Shown: positions 17,700 through 25,099, counted from the first letter of the stretch. The stretch is 35,286 nucleotides of DNA from Acidimicrobiia bacterium (GCA_029863385.1 JAOTVU010000032.1:1-35286); one strand, 5' to 3'. Program-made: numbers and translations. Notes: generated from the letters alone by a model not told the origin.

Positions 17700-18110
17700 T
17701 CAGAAACAGGCCTCGCGGACCCGTACATGGCCGCGGGCGTCCACATCGACGACGTCGAACCGCACGTCGGTTGCAAACGAACCGTCCGGCGACCCACCCA
17801 TGTCCGTGCGGCTTCCCCGGCGCTCCGTCAGCCACGCCGACGCCAGCCGGCGAAGGCGCCGCTGCTTCGCCCGACCCACCGCGTCGAAACCGGACCCGTA
17901 GCGGCCGCTCGACCGGGCCTTCACCTCGACGAACACCACGGTGGCGTCGCGGCCGACGACCAGATCCAGCTCGCCGTGTTCACACCGCCAGTTGCGGTCG
18001 AGTATGCGGTAGCCGGACGCGGCATACCACTGCGAGGCGGCGTTCTCGCCCCGGCGGCCCAGGTCTCGATTGTGGGTTCCCACGTTGTGATCCCGTGTCT
18101 GCGGGATCAT
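17700..18110 (-). CDS. yraN: YraN family protein (UPF0102)
   Basis: YraN proteins have a restriction-endonuclease-like fold; their cellular function is not settled. The 136-residue product shows LGRRGENAASQWYAASGY, LDRNWRCEHGELDLV and VVFVEVKARSS, which keep the Glu/Asp/ExK nuclease-type residues. It begins at ATG 18110, fifteen bases after the DUF2469 stop, and is the last gene of rplS-DUF2469-yraN. A GTG ten codons in is a possible alternative start. Confidence 0.92.
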   Translation of the reverse strand: MIPQTRDHNVGTHNRDLGRRGENAASQWYAASGYRILDRNWRCEHGELDLVVGRDATVVFVEVKARSSGRYGSGFDAVGRAKQRRLRRLASAWLTERRGSRTDMGGSPDGSFATDVRFDVVDVDARGHVRVREACF

Positions 18111-18125
18111 CGACAGGCCCGTCGC

Positions 18126-18413
18126 TCAGATTTCGCGATCGGGCAGTTCCTCGACCGTGACGCCGCGAGTGGTGGAGATCGTGACCCGCTTCAGAAAGCG
18201 GGACTGGCGATAGGTGTCCCAGACCCAGGCGTCGACGAGCTCGTATTCGAGCATTTCGGCCCCCGGCTTGGAGAGGCGGGTGACCTCGTTGGCCAGGTAG
18301 GCCCGGCGGTCCGTTTCGACCACGTAGCGGAACATGGCCACCACGTCGCGATACTCGCGAAACAGCGAAAGTTCGGCCTCGGACTCGTAGCGTTCGAGAT
18401 CTTCGCTACTCAA
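18126..18413 (-). CDS. DUF2469 family protein
   Basis: This 95-residue protein belongs to a short family typical of actinobacteria (M. tuberculosis Rv2901c); function unknown. Diagnostic stretches are EDLERYESEAELSLFREYRD, VVETDRRAYLANEV, ELVDAWVWDTYR and the C-terminal VTVEEL. The start appears to be TTG at 18413, with GAGG about ten bases upstream; there is no ATG or GTG near the conserved N-terminus. In mycobacteria rnhB and lepB lie between rplS and this gene; here they are absent. Confidence 0.88.
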   Translation of the reverse strand: MSSEDLERYESEAELSLFREYRDVVAMFRYVVETDRRAYLANEVTRLSKPGAEMLEYELVDAWVWDTYRQSRFLKRVTISTTRGVTVEELPDREI

Positions 18414-18435
18414 ATGCGCTTACCTCTTCCATCGC

Positions 18436-18456
18436 CGAGACTCCGCCGGAGCCTCG
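18436..18456. terminator. Imperfect hairpin between rplS and DUF2469
   Basis: CGAG-A-CTCC and GGAG-C-CTCG form an 8-bp stem with one mismatch around GCC, in the 90-bp gap downstream of rplS. It may attenuate or process the rplS transcript. There is no T-run. Confidence 0.3.
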
Positions 18457-18503
18457 CATTGTCATGGAGGCTGGAATTCGACCCACCGAGGCGGAAGGAC
18501 GAC

Positions 18504-18851
18504 CTAGCGGTCGCGCTTCTCCTTCACCTTCGCGGCCTTTCCAACCCGATCCCGGAGATAGTAGAGCTTGGCTCGACGTACGTCACCCCGGGTGACCAGT
18601 TCGATCTTGTCGATGATCGGTGAATGAAGGGGGAAGATGCGCTCCACGCCAACGCCGAAGCTGAGCTTGCGCACGGTGAAGGTCTCACGAATGCCGTCGC
18701 CACGACGACCGATGACCACACCCTGGAAGATCTGGATGCGCTCGCGGTTACCCTCGACGACCTTGACATGCACTTTGACGGTGTCGCCCGGCGCGAACTG
18801 GGGAATCTCGTCGCGGAGCTGGGCTTGTTCAACTACATTGGTCGGGTTCAT
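18504..18851 (-). CDS. rplS: Ribosomal protein L19
   Basis: L19 lies at the interface of the two ribosomal subunits. The 115-residue product shows [56 protein letters not shown] and [20 protein letters not shown], all standard. ATG at 18851 follows AGGAA. It is the first gene of a three-gene unit and has a leader of about 80 nt if the proposed promoter is right. Confidence 0.97.
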   Translation of the reverse strand: MNPTNVVEQAQLRDEIPQFAPGDTVKVHVKVVEGNRERIQIFQGVVIGRRGDGIRETFTVRKLSFGVGVERIFPLHSPIIDKIELVTRGDVRRAKLYYLRDRVGKAAKVKEKRDR

Positions 18852-18938
18852 CGTGGGTTCCTGTTTGCGAAGCTTCTCGGAAGGCGCCGTTTGGATTGAC
18901 GCGTCGGGGGCCGCAGTGGCACACGGCAGCGTCTACCA

Positions 18939-18984
18939 AGCCTAGCTTTGCGGCGGCCAACTCCAACCAGGTCGGGCCAACTCC
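18939..18984 (-). promoter_or_regulatory. Putative rplS promoter with direct repeats
   Basis: On the minus strand GGAGTTGGCC occurs at 18984-18975 and again at 18964-18955, 20 bp apart. The second copy overlaps a -35-like TTGGAG, followed after 16 bp by a -10 TAGGCT (18944-18939). The repeats on one face of the helix at -35 suggest an activator site. They are read from sequence only. Confidence 0.4.
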
Positions 18985-19016
18985 GGCTACGGTCCCACCG
19001 AATCCGCGTCGCGGTG

Positions 19017-20306
19017 TCACGGTTCCGGCCCGACGCCCACCCGGTGCGGTGGAAACCGGCACTCGACACGTGCTCCGCCCTGTTCGCGGTTGGTGATCCC
19101 GAGAGTGCCTCCACACCGGGCCACCAGGCGTCCGACGATGGAAAGACCCAGACCGGTCGAACCTGCGCCGGACTGACCCGGGACGGCCATCGACGGCTCG
19201 AACCCGGAGCCCCCGTCCTCGACGATCAGCGATCCGCCTCCATCGGGAGCCGAGACGGTCGATACGAGGAACGGTGTGCCCGGCGGCGTGTGGGCGAAGA
19301 TGTTCTCGATCAGCACATCCACGGCGGCCTCGAGGTCGTCGGTTTCGACCGAGGCAAGGACCGAATCGTTGATGCCGAGGACACAATCCCGCCCTTCCTC
19401 GGCCGCCAGCACGGCCCAGAACTCGAAACGCCGGGCGACGACGGGGGCGATGTCGATCAAGGCCGGCGGATCGACATGGTGTCGAGCCCGGGAGATGAGA
19501 TCGTTGATCTCCGATGTCAGCGCCCGGACGTCGTCGTGGAGTTTGTCGGCCACGCTCGGGTCGTCGATCTGATCAAGGCCAACGCGGAGTCGGGTGAGCG
19601 GAGTTCGCAGCCGGTGGGTCAGCTCGGCCATCATCTCCCGCTCGGTGTCGACCATGGTGCGAACGCGCCCCACCAGGATGTTGAAGGCCTCGGCGGTAGT
19701 GGCCAGCTCGGGCGGTCCGCTCGGGGTGACGTGCACCGAAAAGTCGCCGGCCCCCAAACCCGCAGCTGCGTGAGCGAGGTCGGTGGCCGGCCGGATGATT
19801 CGCTGCGAAACCTGGTCGGCCAGAGCCACCGCTCCGAGTATCAACACCACACCGAGGCCGACCAGGGTCGCCCAAGCGGCAACTACGCCCCGGCGCAGCT
19901 CGGCATCGGGGATGACGATCCGGACCGCGGCCGGTGCCGCCTCCGGAAGAGCGACCGCGGTGACAAGCTCCTGGCCGCCGTCGACGGGGCCGAGCAACGT
20001 CGTCGTTCCCTCGATGACGGCATCGAGGCGGGCCCGGTCGGCCACCGGTGCCCCCAGTTCGGTTCCGTCGCCAAGAAGCACCGTGACCTGCATCCGGCCG
20101 GTGGCGTTGACGGCCGCGACCTCGTCGATGATTGCGTCTCGATTCCCGGTCGCCACCAGCGGCACGAGGGCGGTCGACTTCGCTCTGGCCTCATCGAGGG
20201 CCCGGTCCCGGGCCGTCGCCTGCGCCGACAGCCCCAGTGGGACGACGAACGCGATCACGATCATCGTCGAGATCGCCAGGAAGACGAGGATCAGTTCTCG
20301 GCGCAT
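19017..20306 (-). CDS. Sensor histidine kinase
   Basis: The 429-residue product has a membrane helix at about 8-27, an extracytoplasmic domain of about 110 residues, a second helix at 142-164, a HAMP linker, and the dimerisation helix with H231 in the box ELTHRLRTPLTRL. The ATPase part follows: an N-box around ENIFAHTPPG, G1 EDGGSGFEPS and G2 STGLGLSIVGRL. It senses an unknown extracytoplasmic signal. The ATG at 20306 lies within the regulator gene, a 16-base overlap, so the two are coupled. The open frame continues far upstream but only as a shadow of the regulator gene. Confidence 0.93.
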   Translation of the reverse strand: MRRELILVFLAISTMIVIAFVVPLGLSAQATARDRALDEARAKSTALVPLVATGNRDAIIDEVAAVNATGRMQVTVLLGDGTELGAPVADRARLDAVIEGTTTLLGPVDGGQELVTAVALPEAAPAAVRIVIPDAELRRGVVAAWATLVGLGVVLILGAVALADQVSQRIIRPATDLAHAAAGLGAGDFSVHVTPSGPPELATTAEAFNILVGRVRTMVDTEREMMAELTHRLRTPLTRLRVGLDQIDDPSVADKLHDDVRALTSEINDLISRARHHVDPPALIDIAPVVARRFEFWAVLAAEEGRDCVLGINDSVLASVETDDLEAAVDVLIENIFAHTPPGTPFLVSTVSAPDGGGSLIVEDGGSGFEPSMAVPGQSGAGSTGLGLSIVGRLVARCGGTLGITNREQGGARVECRFPPHRVGVGPEP

Positions 20307-20983
20307 GATGGATCGGCGAGCTTGATCCCGACACCCCGGACCGTGTGCAGGAATCGTGGTTGGTCGGCGCTCTCCCCCAGCTTGCGGCGAAGCCAGGACA
20401 GGTGGACGTCGACGGTCTTGTCCGAGCCCCCGTAGGGCATCCGCCACACGTCGGCCAGCAACTCCCGCTTGCTCACCACATCGCCGGGTCGGCTGGCCAG
20501 ATGAACGAGCAGGTCGAACTCTTTGCGGGACAGATCGATGGGCTCGCCGGCCAGGTACACCACTCGACCCGCCAGATCGATGTCCAGTTCGGCGATCACG
20601 ATGCGTTTCGGCGCGGTTTCGGCCGACGTCCGGCGAAGCACGGCCCGCAGCCTTGCTTCCATCTCGGCCGATGAGTATGGCTTGACCAGGTAGTCGTCGG
20701 CTCCGGCGTCGAGCAGGGAGATGATGTCGCGCTCCGACCCTCGGGCGGTGGCGACAATGACCGGCACCGACGAGGTGCCCCGCAACATTCGGAGGACGTC
20801 GAGACCGTCGACATCGGGCAGGCCGAGATCGAGAACGACGACATCGGGTGCGGCGTCGACGATCTCGGTCAGGCCGGTCATCCCGGCACCCGAGCTCCGC
20901 ACAATGTGACCCAAACCCTCGAGACTTCGAGCCACCGACTCCCGAATCCCGCTGTCGTCCTCGATGATGTAGACCTCGGCCAT
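20291..20983 (-). CDS. OmpR/PhoB-family response regulator
   Basis: The 230-residue product has a receiver domain with the acidic pair D9/D10, phosphoacceptor D52 in VVLDLGLPD, T79 and K101 in DDYLVKPY, then a winged-helix effector (LSRKEFDLLVHLASRPGDVVS, KTVDVHLSWLRRKLGE, TVRGVGIKL). It is the partner of the kinase downstream. The ATG at 20983 begins the conserved MAEVYIIEDD; a TACGAA box just upstream hints at a very short leader. It is divergent from the membrane protein gene at 21084, a likely regulatory target, as is the gene after it. Confidence 0.94.
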   Translation of the reverse strand: MAEVYIIEDDSGIRESVARSLEGLGHIVRSSGAGMTGLTEIVDAAPDVVVLDLGLPDVDGLDVLRMLRGTSSVPVIVATARGSERDIISLLDAGADDYLVKPYSSAEMEARLRAVLRRTSAETAPKRIVIAELDIDLAGRVVYLAGEPIDLSRKEFDLLVHLASRPGDVVSKRELLADVWRMPYGGSDKTVDVHLSWLRRKLGESADQPRFLHTVRGVGIKLADPSCAEN

Positions 20984-21083
20984 GAACGATTCGTATCGCC
21001 CTCGGCGATCGGCGGCAAGGCCGACTCGGAAACTTATCATTCTCTTGAGGTTCGGACGGGACTCGATCGACAACACTGTGATC

Positions 21084-21647
21084 ATGGCTTCGAGGGCTCT
21101 TCTCGTCATGTTGTGGGCGGTGGGAACCGTTGTGGCCGCGGCAGTTGCCTGGCAGAGTCTTCGTTTCGTCAGCACATCCACCGAAGGGGAACTCGCAACC
21201 GGAACTCCGTCGGCCGACGTGACGGTTCCGACGCCGAGCGGCCAGATTGCGGAGGACGCCGCGGCTTCGACCTCGATCACGACGCCGTCGTCGACCTCCG
21301 CCGACTCTCCGGTGGATGCACCGGACGCGACAACCGACCGGATCACGGGTTCCGCCACCACCGGCGTCGACTCGAACACCGGGGCGGGCTCCACCGTCGA
21401 GTCGGTTCGCACCGACGGCCAGATCACCGAGCAGACCTTCGACCTCATCGGCGGTCGAGCCGCCATCCGGTTCACCCCCGAAGCGGTTGTCGTGGCTTGG
21501 GCCACGCCCGCTCCCGGATACACCGTCGACACCCACGCCGAAGACCAAGGGGTTGAGGTCGAGTTCAAAAACGGAGCCCACGAATCGAAAATCGAAGCCT
21601 GGTGGGCGGGCGGTCCTCGCTTCGAGATCTCGGAACGGGATGACTAG
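21084..21647 (+). CDS. Membrane-anchored protein with Ser/Thr-rich stalk, family unknown
   Basis: The 187-residue product has one hydrophobic helix at about 5-24 (SRALLVMLWAVGTVV), a stalk of about 80 residues made largely of Thr, Ser, Asp, Ala and Pro, and a compact C-terminal part of about 75 residues (FDLIGGRAAIRFTPEAVVV, WATPAPGYTVDT, VEFKNGAHESKIEAWW). The C-terminal part has the beta-rich pattern of a small extracytoplasmic domain. I do not recognise it. It is divergent from the two-component system with 100 bp between starts; that layout suggests it is either regulated by it or feeds into its sensor. ATG at 21084 is used; GTG at 21078 is an alternative. Confidence 0.7.
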   Translation: MASRALLVMLWAVGTVVAAAVAWQSLRFVSTSTEGELATGTPSADVTVPTPSGQIAEDAAASTSITTPSSTSADSPVDAPDATTDRITGSATTGVDSNTGAGSTVESVRTDGQITEQTFDLIGGRAAIRFTPEAVVVAWATPAPGYTVDTHAEDQGVEVEFKNGAHESKIEAWWAGGPRFEISERDD

Positions 21648-21771
21648 GAACCGGATGCCCGGTCGAGCCGCCGGCCGACGTCAGGGTCTGCGCACCGTGT
21701 TCCCGACCGACCGGAACGCAGCGGCACCGTCGGCGAACCGGACCTGCCTTCCCCCGAAGGAAGCGGGCGAA

Positions 21772-21808
21772 GCTTTAGGTGTGCTTAGGCAATCCATGAG
21801 GTCGGCTT
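21772..21808 (+). promoter_or_regulatory. Phased direct repeats upstream of the Asp/His-rich gene
   Basis: GCTT occurs at 21772, 21783 and 21805, spacings of 11 and 22 bp; the first two are extended as GCTTTAGG and GCTTAGG. Direct repeats with 11-bp phasing are how many OmpR/PhoB regulators bind DNA, and such a regulator is encoded about 800 bp away. The repeats are short, so chance is not excluded. Confidence 0.3.
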
Positions 21809-21868
21809 GATGACAGGCGATCGACACTGAATTCGTACCACTTCCGTTCCGTTCCGAGGAGAAGTTCC

Positions 21869-22309
21869 ATGAGCAAGCGTCTTGCATTCATCGCAGTACC
21901 GGCCATCATCATCGGCTTGGCCATTCCCGCTCTTTCCATGACCGGCCAGGATGACAGGCTTGGCAACACCATCGACCAGTCCCGCAGCGCTTCGTTCGAC
22001 GACTCGTCCAGTCGGGACTCGAACTCGACAACCACGACCGTCGGAACGACGTTGACGTCGTCGACCGATGACGTCTACGACGACAGCGACCACCGAAGCG
22101 GTCACCACGACGACTACGACGACATCTACGACGACAGCGACCACCGAAGCGGTCACCACGACGACGACTACTACGACGACTACTACGACGACGACCAGGA
22201 CGACTACGACCACGACGACATCTACGACGACAGCGACCACCGAAGTGGTCACCACGACGACGACCACCGAAGCGGTCACGACGACGACGACCACGACGAC
22301 GACGACTGA
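21869..22309 (+). CDS. Exported Asp/His-rich repeat protein, candidate metal binder
   Basis: The 146-residue product begins MSKRLAFIAVPAIIIGLA, a clear signal peptide, passes through a Ser/Thr stretch (about residues 45-65, with TTTTVGTTLTSST), then becomes almost pure Asp, His, Tyr, Ser and Gly. About 52 of the last 80 residues are Asp or His. The motif YDDSDHRSGHHDD recurs three times, with a fourth degenerate copy. Metal or cation binding in the envelope is plausible but only inference. GAGGAGAAG precedes the ATG and the stop precedes a strong hairpin, supporting this frame. The repeat DNA is also open in the +1 frame, where it reads as a Thr-rich linker, so a past frameshift is possible. 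Confidence 0.6.
   Translation: MSKRLAFIAVPAIIIGLAIPALSMTGQDDRLGNTIDQSRSASFDDSSSRDSNSTTTTVGTTLTSSTDDVYDDSDHRSGHHDDYDDIYDDSDHRSGHHDDDYYDDYYDDDQDDYDHDDIYDDSDHRSGHHDDDHRSGHDDDDHDDDD
22074..22285 (+). repeat. 41-bp imperfect repeats in a (GAC)n-like tract
   Basis: The unit beginning TCTACGACGACAGCGACCAC occurs at 22074, 22125 and 22221 (the last with one change, GAAGTGG for GAAGCGG), and a shortened copy lies at about 22262-22285. Spacings are 51 and 96 bp, both multiples of three. Linkers between copies are GAC/TAC triplets. The tract is open in several frames on both strands. Confidence 0.85.
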
Positions 22310-22338
22310 TACCGAACCGGCCCGCCGCCGGAGCCGCT

Positions 22339-22365
22339 CTGGTCCCCGCCCTCGGTGGGGACCAG
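22339..22365. terminator. Hairpin between convergent genes
   Basis: CTGGTCCCC pairs perfectly with GGGGACCAG around a 9-base loop, 29 bp after the stop of the Asp/His-rich gene and about 105 bp beyond the trmD stop. It could serve both convergent transcripts. No T-tract. Confidence 0.6.
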
Positions 22366-22470
22366 CACGCTGTCACCGCCCGGCCGTCAGGCCCGACCTA
22401 CCGCGGACCGCCAACGGAAATCGGCACCGTTCGGCGTCGTCACACCCCCTTTGGCATGACGACTGCTGGA

Positions 22471-23205
22471 TCAGCCCTCGGGCGCGCTCAGGCCGAACTC
22501 GGCCAGCAGAGCACGATCATCATCGGTCAGCCCGCCCCGGGCCTGCAGGAGATCAGGACGTGCCGATGCGGTCTTGACGAGCGACATGGCCCGCCGCCAG
22601 CGGGCCACCCGACCGTGGTCGCCGGAGCGCAACACGTCGGGTACCGTCCAGCCCCGATACTCGGCGGGACGGGTGTAATGCGGATATTCGAGCAGGCCGT
22701 CGGAGAACGATTCGTCGGTGGTCGAGGAGGCGTTGCCGACCACACCCGGCACCAGCCGACCGACGGCCTCGATGACCACGGCGGCCGCCACCTCTCCCCC
22801 GGCCAGCACGTAGTCGCCGATTGAGAGCTCGTCGTCGATCAGATGGGCCCGCACCCGCTCGTCCACTCCCTCGAATCGTCCGCAGAGCAGGGAGAACCCG
22901 TCGCTGGTTGCGAGTTCGACGGCCACGGCCTGGGTGAAGGTCCGCCCGGACGGGGCCAGGTAGATCAGCGGCCTCGGCGGGTCGACCTGTTCCACGATGT
23001 CGAAGACAGGCTCGGGTTTGAGCACCATGCCGGCACCGCCCCCGAACGGAGAATCGTCGACCGTCCGGTGCACATCGGTGGTGGTATCTCTCGGGTCGTG
23101 GACCCGGATGTCGAGGATGCCCGCCTCCCGGGCTTTTCCGATGATGCTCGACGAGACGAACCCTTCGACGACGTCGGGAAGGATCGTGAAGACGTCGATG
23201 CGCAC
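22471..23205 (-). CDS. trmD: tRNA (guanine-N1-)-methyltransferase
   Basis: TrmD methylates G37 of tRNAs using S-adenosylmethionine and prevents frameshifting. The 244-residue product begins MRIDVFTILPDVV and shows the SPOUT knot stretch LLCGRFEGVDERVRAH, IGDYVLAGGEVAAAV, and LLEYPHYTRPAEYRGWTVP. The GTG start at 23205 lies 12 bp after the rimM stop. It is the last gene of rpsP-khpA-rimM-trmD. Confidence 0.97.
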   Translation of the reverse strand: MRIDVFTILPDVVEGFVSSSIIGKAREAGILDIRVHDPRDTTTDVHRTVDDSPFGGGAGMVLKPEPVFDIVEQVDPPRPLIYLAPSGRTFTQAVAVELATSDGFSLLCGRFEGVDERVRAHLIDDELSIGDYVLAGGEVAAAVVIEAVGRLVPGVVGNASSTTDESFSDGLLEYPHYTRPAEYRGWTVPDVLRSGDHGRVARWRRAMSLVKTASARPDLLQARGGLTDDDRALLAEFGLSAPEG

Positions 23206-23217
23206 GGCGGGGAAGCG

Positions 23218-23751
23218 TCAGGCGTCGTCGTCGAGGAGGCCGGCCGGAACCTCGACCTGGACCCGCTCGTCGTCGTGGCTCTGATAGAACGCCAGCGGGA
23301 CCAGCCGACCGTCGCCCAGCTCGAGCAGATCGGAGGCCGGGTTGGCGATCAGGGCAACCACCGGGCCGTGCACGGTACCGTGCTGGTCGACCAGGATCTT
23401 GTCGACCAGTTCGTGGACGAAGACCTCGCCTTCGGTGTCGATGGGTTCGGCCTCGAGGGTGATGCCTCGAAGTCGGTCGGCGGTGGTGCGATCGTCGACA
23501 CCCTCGAAGCGGACCAGCCAGCGGTTCTGGTGGGGCCGGGAGGTGGCGATCGTCAGCCAGTCCTCGCCGAGAATCGGGCCGCCGGTGGCCCGGAAGCGTG
23601 AACCGGGCCGGGTGCGGTCGTCAATCAGATTGGTGATCCAGGTGACGACCACTTCGCCTCGAAGGCCGTGGGCCTTGCCGATACGACCGACCTCGAGGTA
23701 CGACGCCGAGCCCGACGGATCGGGTTCGGTGTTGGTGGTGATCTCGCTCAT
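23218..23751 (-). CDS. rimM: Ribosome maturation factor RimM
   Basis: RimM binds S19 and helps assemble the 30S head. The 177-residue product has LEVGRIGKAHGLRGEVVV, RFEGVDDRTTADRLRGITL and the PRC-barrel part VHELVDKILVDQHGTVHGPV with VPLAFYQSHDDERVQVEVP, all family features. The N-terminal 17 residues before LEVGRIGKAHG are variable. The usual order rpsP-khpA-rimM-trmD is kept. Confidence 0.96.
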   Translation of the reverse strand: MSEITTNTEPDPSGSASYLEVGRIGKAHGLRGEVVVTWITNLIDDRTRPGSRFRATGGPILGEDWLTIATSRPHQNRWLVRFEGVDDRTTADRLRGITLEAEPIDTEGEVFVHELVDKILVDQHGTVHGPVVALIANPASDLLELGDGRLVPLAFYQSHDDERVQVEVPAGLLDDDA

Positions 23752-23808
23752 CGGATCGATCGGAGGGCGGTCGAAGGCGTTGGGTCGGGCGGGCCCGGAC
23801 GCACAACG

Positions 23809-24081
23809 CTACTCGACGAACTCGACCTCGGTGACGACGCCGTCCTTGGCTGCAGCGGCGCCGACGACGGTGCGAATGGCCGATGCGACCCGTCCTCGAC
23901 GGCCGATGACACGGCCCATGTCGTCTGAGTTGACGCTGACGTCGAGCCGAACCCGGTCACCGTTGGCCGTCGTCTCGATCGAAACGTCGTCGGGTTCCGA
24001 GACCATGGCCCGACAGAGGTGGAGAAGGACGGCTTCGGCGGTGGGGGCGGGAGAGTCGCTCATCGACGTTCCGGCGCTCAC
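23809..24081 (-). CDS. khpA: KH-domain RNA-binding protein KhpA
   Basis: A single KH domain: [20 protein letters not shown], then [20 protein letters not shown], which contains the GxxG loop, and [17 protein letters not shown]. In Firmicutes KhpA pairs with KhpB and affects cell size and small RNAs; the role in actinobacteria is less clear. The GTG at 24081 forms a GTGA overlap with the rpsP stop; ATG at 24063 behind GGAAC is an alternative and would make an 84-residue protein. Confidence 0.92.
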   Translation of the reverse strand: MSAGTSMSDSPAPTAEAVLLHLCRAMVSEPDDVSIETTANGDRVRLDVSVNSDDMGRVIGRRGRVASAIRTVVGAAAAKDGVVTEVEFVE

Positions 24082-24437
24082 GCTTCGGCGCCGGCGGCAG
24101 CCGGGGCGTTGGACTCGGACGCAGCAGCCTCGGCTTCGGCTGCGCTGGCCGCGGCGGCCTCCAGTTCTTCAACAGTGGTTCCGCTCTCGAACGCGTCCCA
24201 GGCGCCGGACACCTTCAAGAGTTTCACGACCCGCTCGGTGGGCTGGGCCCCGTCGCGGAGCCACCGAACGGCCTTGGCGTTGTCGATCTTGATGTCGGAG
24301 GGCTCGGTACGAGGGTTGTAGGTACCGACGATCTCGATGAACCGACCGTCACGGGGGGAACGGGCGTCGGCGGCGACGACCCGGTAGGTCGGTTGCTTCT
24401 TCTTGCCCATGCGCATGAGGCGCAGTCGAACTGCCAC
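24078..24437 (-). CDS. rpsP: Ribosomal protein S16 with Ala/Glu tail
   Basis: S16 is a small-subunit assembly protein. The 119-residue product starts at GTG 24437 with [20 protein letters not shown], followed by [31 protein letters not shown] and then about 30 residues of Ala/Glu/Ser. The tail lengthens S16 beyond the usual 80-100 residues. The frame is open for 32 codons upstream of the start, without resemblance to S16. A 16-bp palindrome lies 64 bp upstream. Confidence 0.96.
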   Translation of the reverse strand: MAVRLRLMRMGKKKQPTYRVVAADARSPRDGRFIEIVGTYNPRTEPSDIKIDNAKAVRWLRDGAQPTERVVKLLKVSGAWDAFESGTTVEELEAAAASAAEAEAAASESNAPAAAGAEA

Positions 24438-24500
24438 GATGGTTTCTCTTCTCTGGTCTCGGGTACTTCGGCTTGACTGCAGGGCATTTTGGCCCGGCCA

Positions 24501-24516
24501 CACGTCGGCCGACGTG
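24501..24516. promoter_or_regulatory. 16-bp perfect palindrome between rpsP and the OsmC gene
   Basis: CACGTCGGCCGACGTG equals its own reverse complement. It lies in a 175-bp divergent intergenic region, 64 bp upstream of rpsP and about 97 bp upstream of the OsmC ATG, the right place for a dimeric regulator. No matching regulator gene is adjacent. Confidence 0.4.
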
Positions 24517-24599
24517 CGCGATTCAAGCAACATATGAGCTTATCGAAGCCTGATTCCGGCTCCACGCTTCGCTCGGCGCAATTTCGAACCGCCCGGGCC

Positions 24600-24605
24600 C
24601 ATACT
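24600..24605 (+). promoter_or_regulatory. -10 box CATACT of the OsmC gene
   Basis: CATACT is followed by GAGCCCC and the ATG at 24613, so transcription probably starts at the start codon. There is no upstream Shine-Dalgarno sequence. The same CATACT box precedes the 36-aa gene at 17152. Confidence 0.45.
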
Positions 24606-24612
24606 GAGCCCC

Positions 24613-25038
24613 ATGGCCACTCCGGGTTCGACGAAACAGACCACGATCTTCCACCTCGACGGCAAACGATTCATGGGCCGCACACCGGACGGTCAGCAGC
24701 TGATGATCGACGGCGAATCGTACGCCAAGACCGGAATGAATCCGATGGAGGTGCTCCTCAACGCCATCGGGGCCTGCTCCGCCTTCGACGTCGTGGAGAT
24801 GATCCGCAAGCGCCGCCTCGAACTGCATTCGTACCGGATCGAGCTGGAGGGTGACCGGGCCGACGGCGTTCCGTCGTACTACACCGACATCCGGGCCACC
24901 CACGTCATCGACGCCCCGGGCCTCAAGCAGGAGATGGCCGAGCGTTTCGTCGACCTGGCCACCAACAAGTACTGCTCCGTGGCCGCCAGCCTGAACGCCG
25001 ACATCTCGTTCACCGTGGTTCTCGAACACACTCCCTGA
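24613..25038 (+). CDS. OsmC/Ohr family protein
   Basis: OsmC-family proteins reduce organic hydroperoxides with two cysteines. The 141-residue product has GMNPMEVLLNAIGACSAFDVV with C55, a central helix and strand region (RRLELHSYRIELEGDRADG), and C121 in LATNKYCSVAASLN. Both redox cysteines are therefore present. It is more like the YhfA/OsmC branch than Ohr. The gene is isolated, divergent from rpsP and convergent with ffh, and appears leaderless. Confidence 0.9.
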   Translation: MATPGSTKQTTIFHLDGKRFMGRTPDGQQLMIDGESYAKTGMNPMEVLLNAIGACSAFDVVEMIRKRRLELHSYRIELEGDRADGVPSYYTDIRATHVIDAPGLKQEMAERFVDLATNKYCSVAASLNADISFTVVLEHTP

Positions 25039-25099
25039 ACTCCTGAAACCCGCAGCCCAGCCGACACCCATTGTCACCTGAGGCGCCTGGACGCAGGGC

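Noticed and set aside
20307..21581. Open frame that would extend the histidine kinase to 854 residues
   Set aside because: It runs antisense to the divergent gene and out of frame through the response regulator; composition is Arg/Gly/His-rich nonsense.
21785..22294. Val-rich open frame on the minus strand across the same tract
   Set aside because: It is the complement of GAC/ACG triplets; there is no start signal and the gene neighbours and hairpin do not fit.
22068..22577. Thr-rich open frame on the plus strand across the repeat tract
   Set aside because: It begins inside the signal-peptide gene without a ribosome binding site, runs through the hairpin at 22339-22365 and ends antisense to trmD with Arg/Pro-rich nonsense. 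Kept only as evidence for a possible past frameshift.
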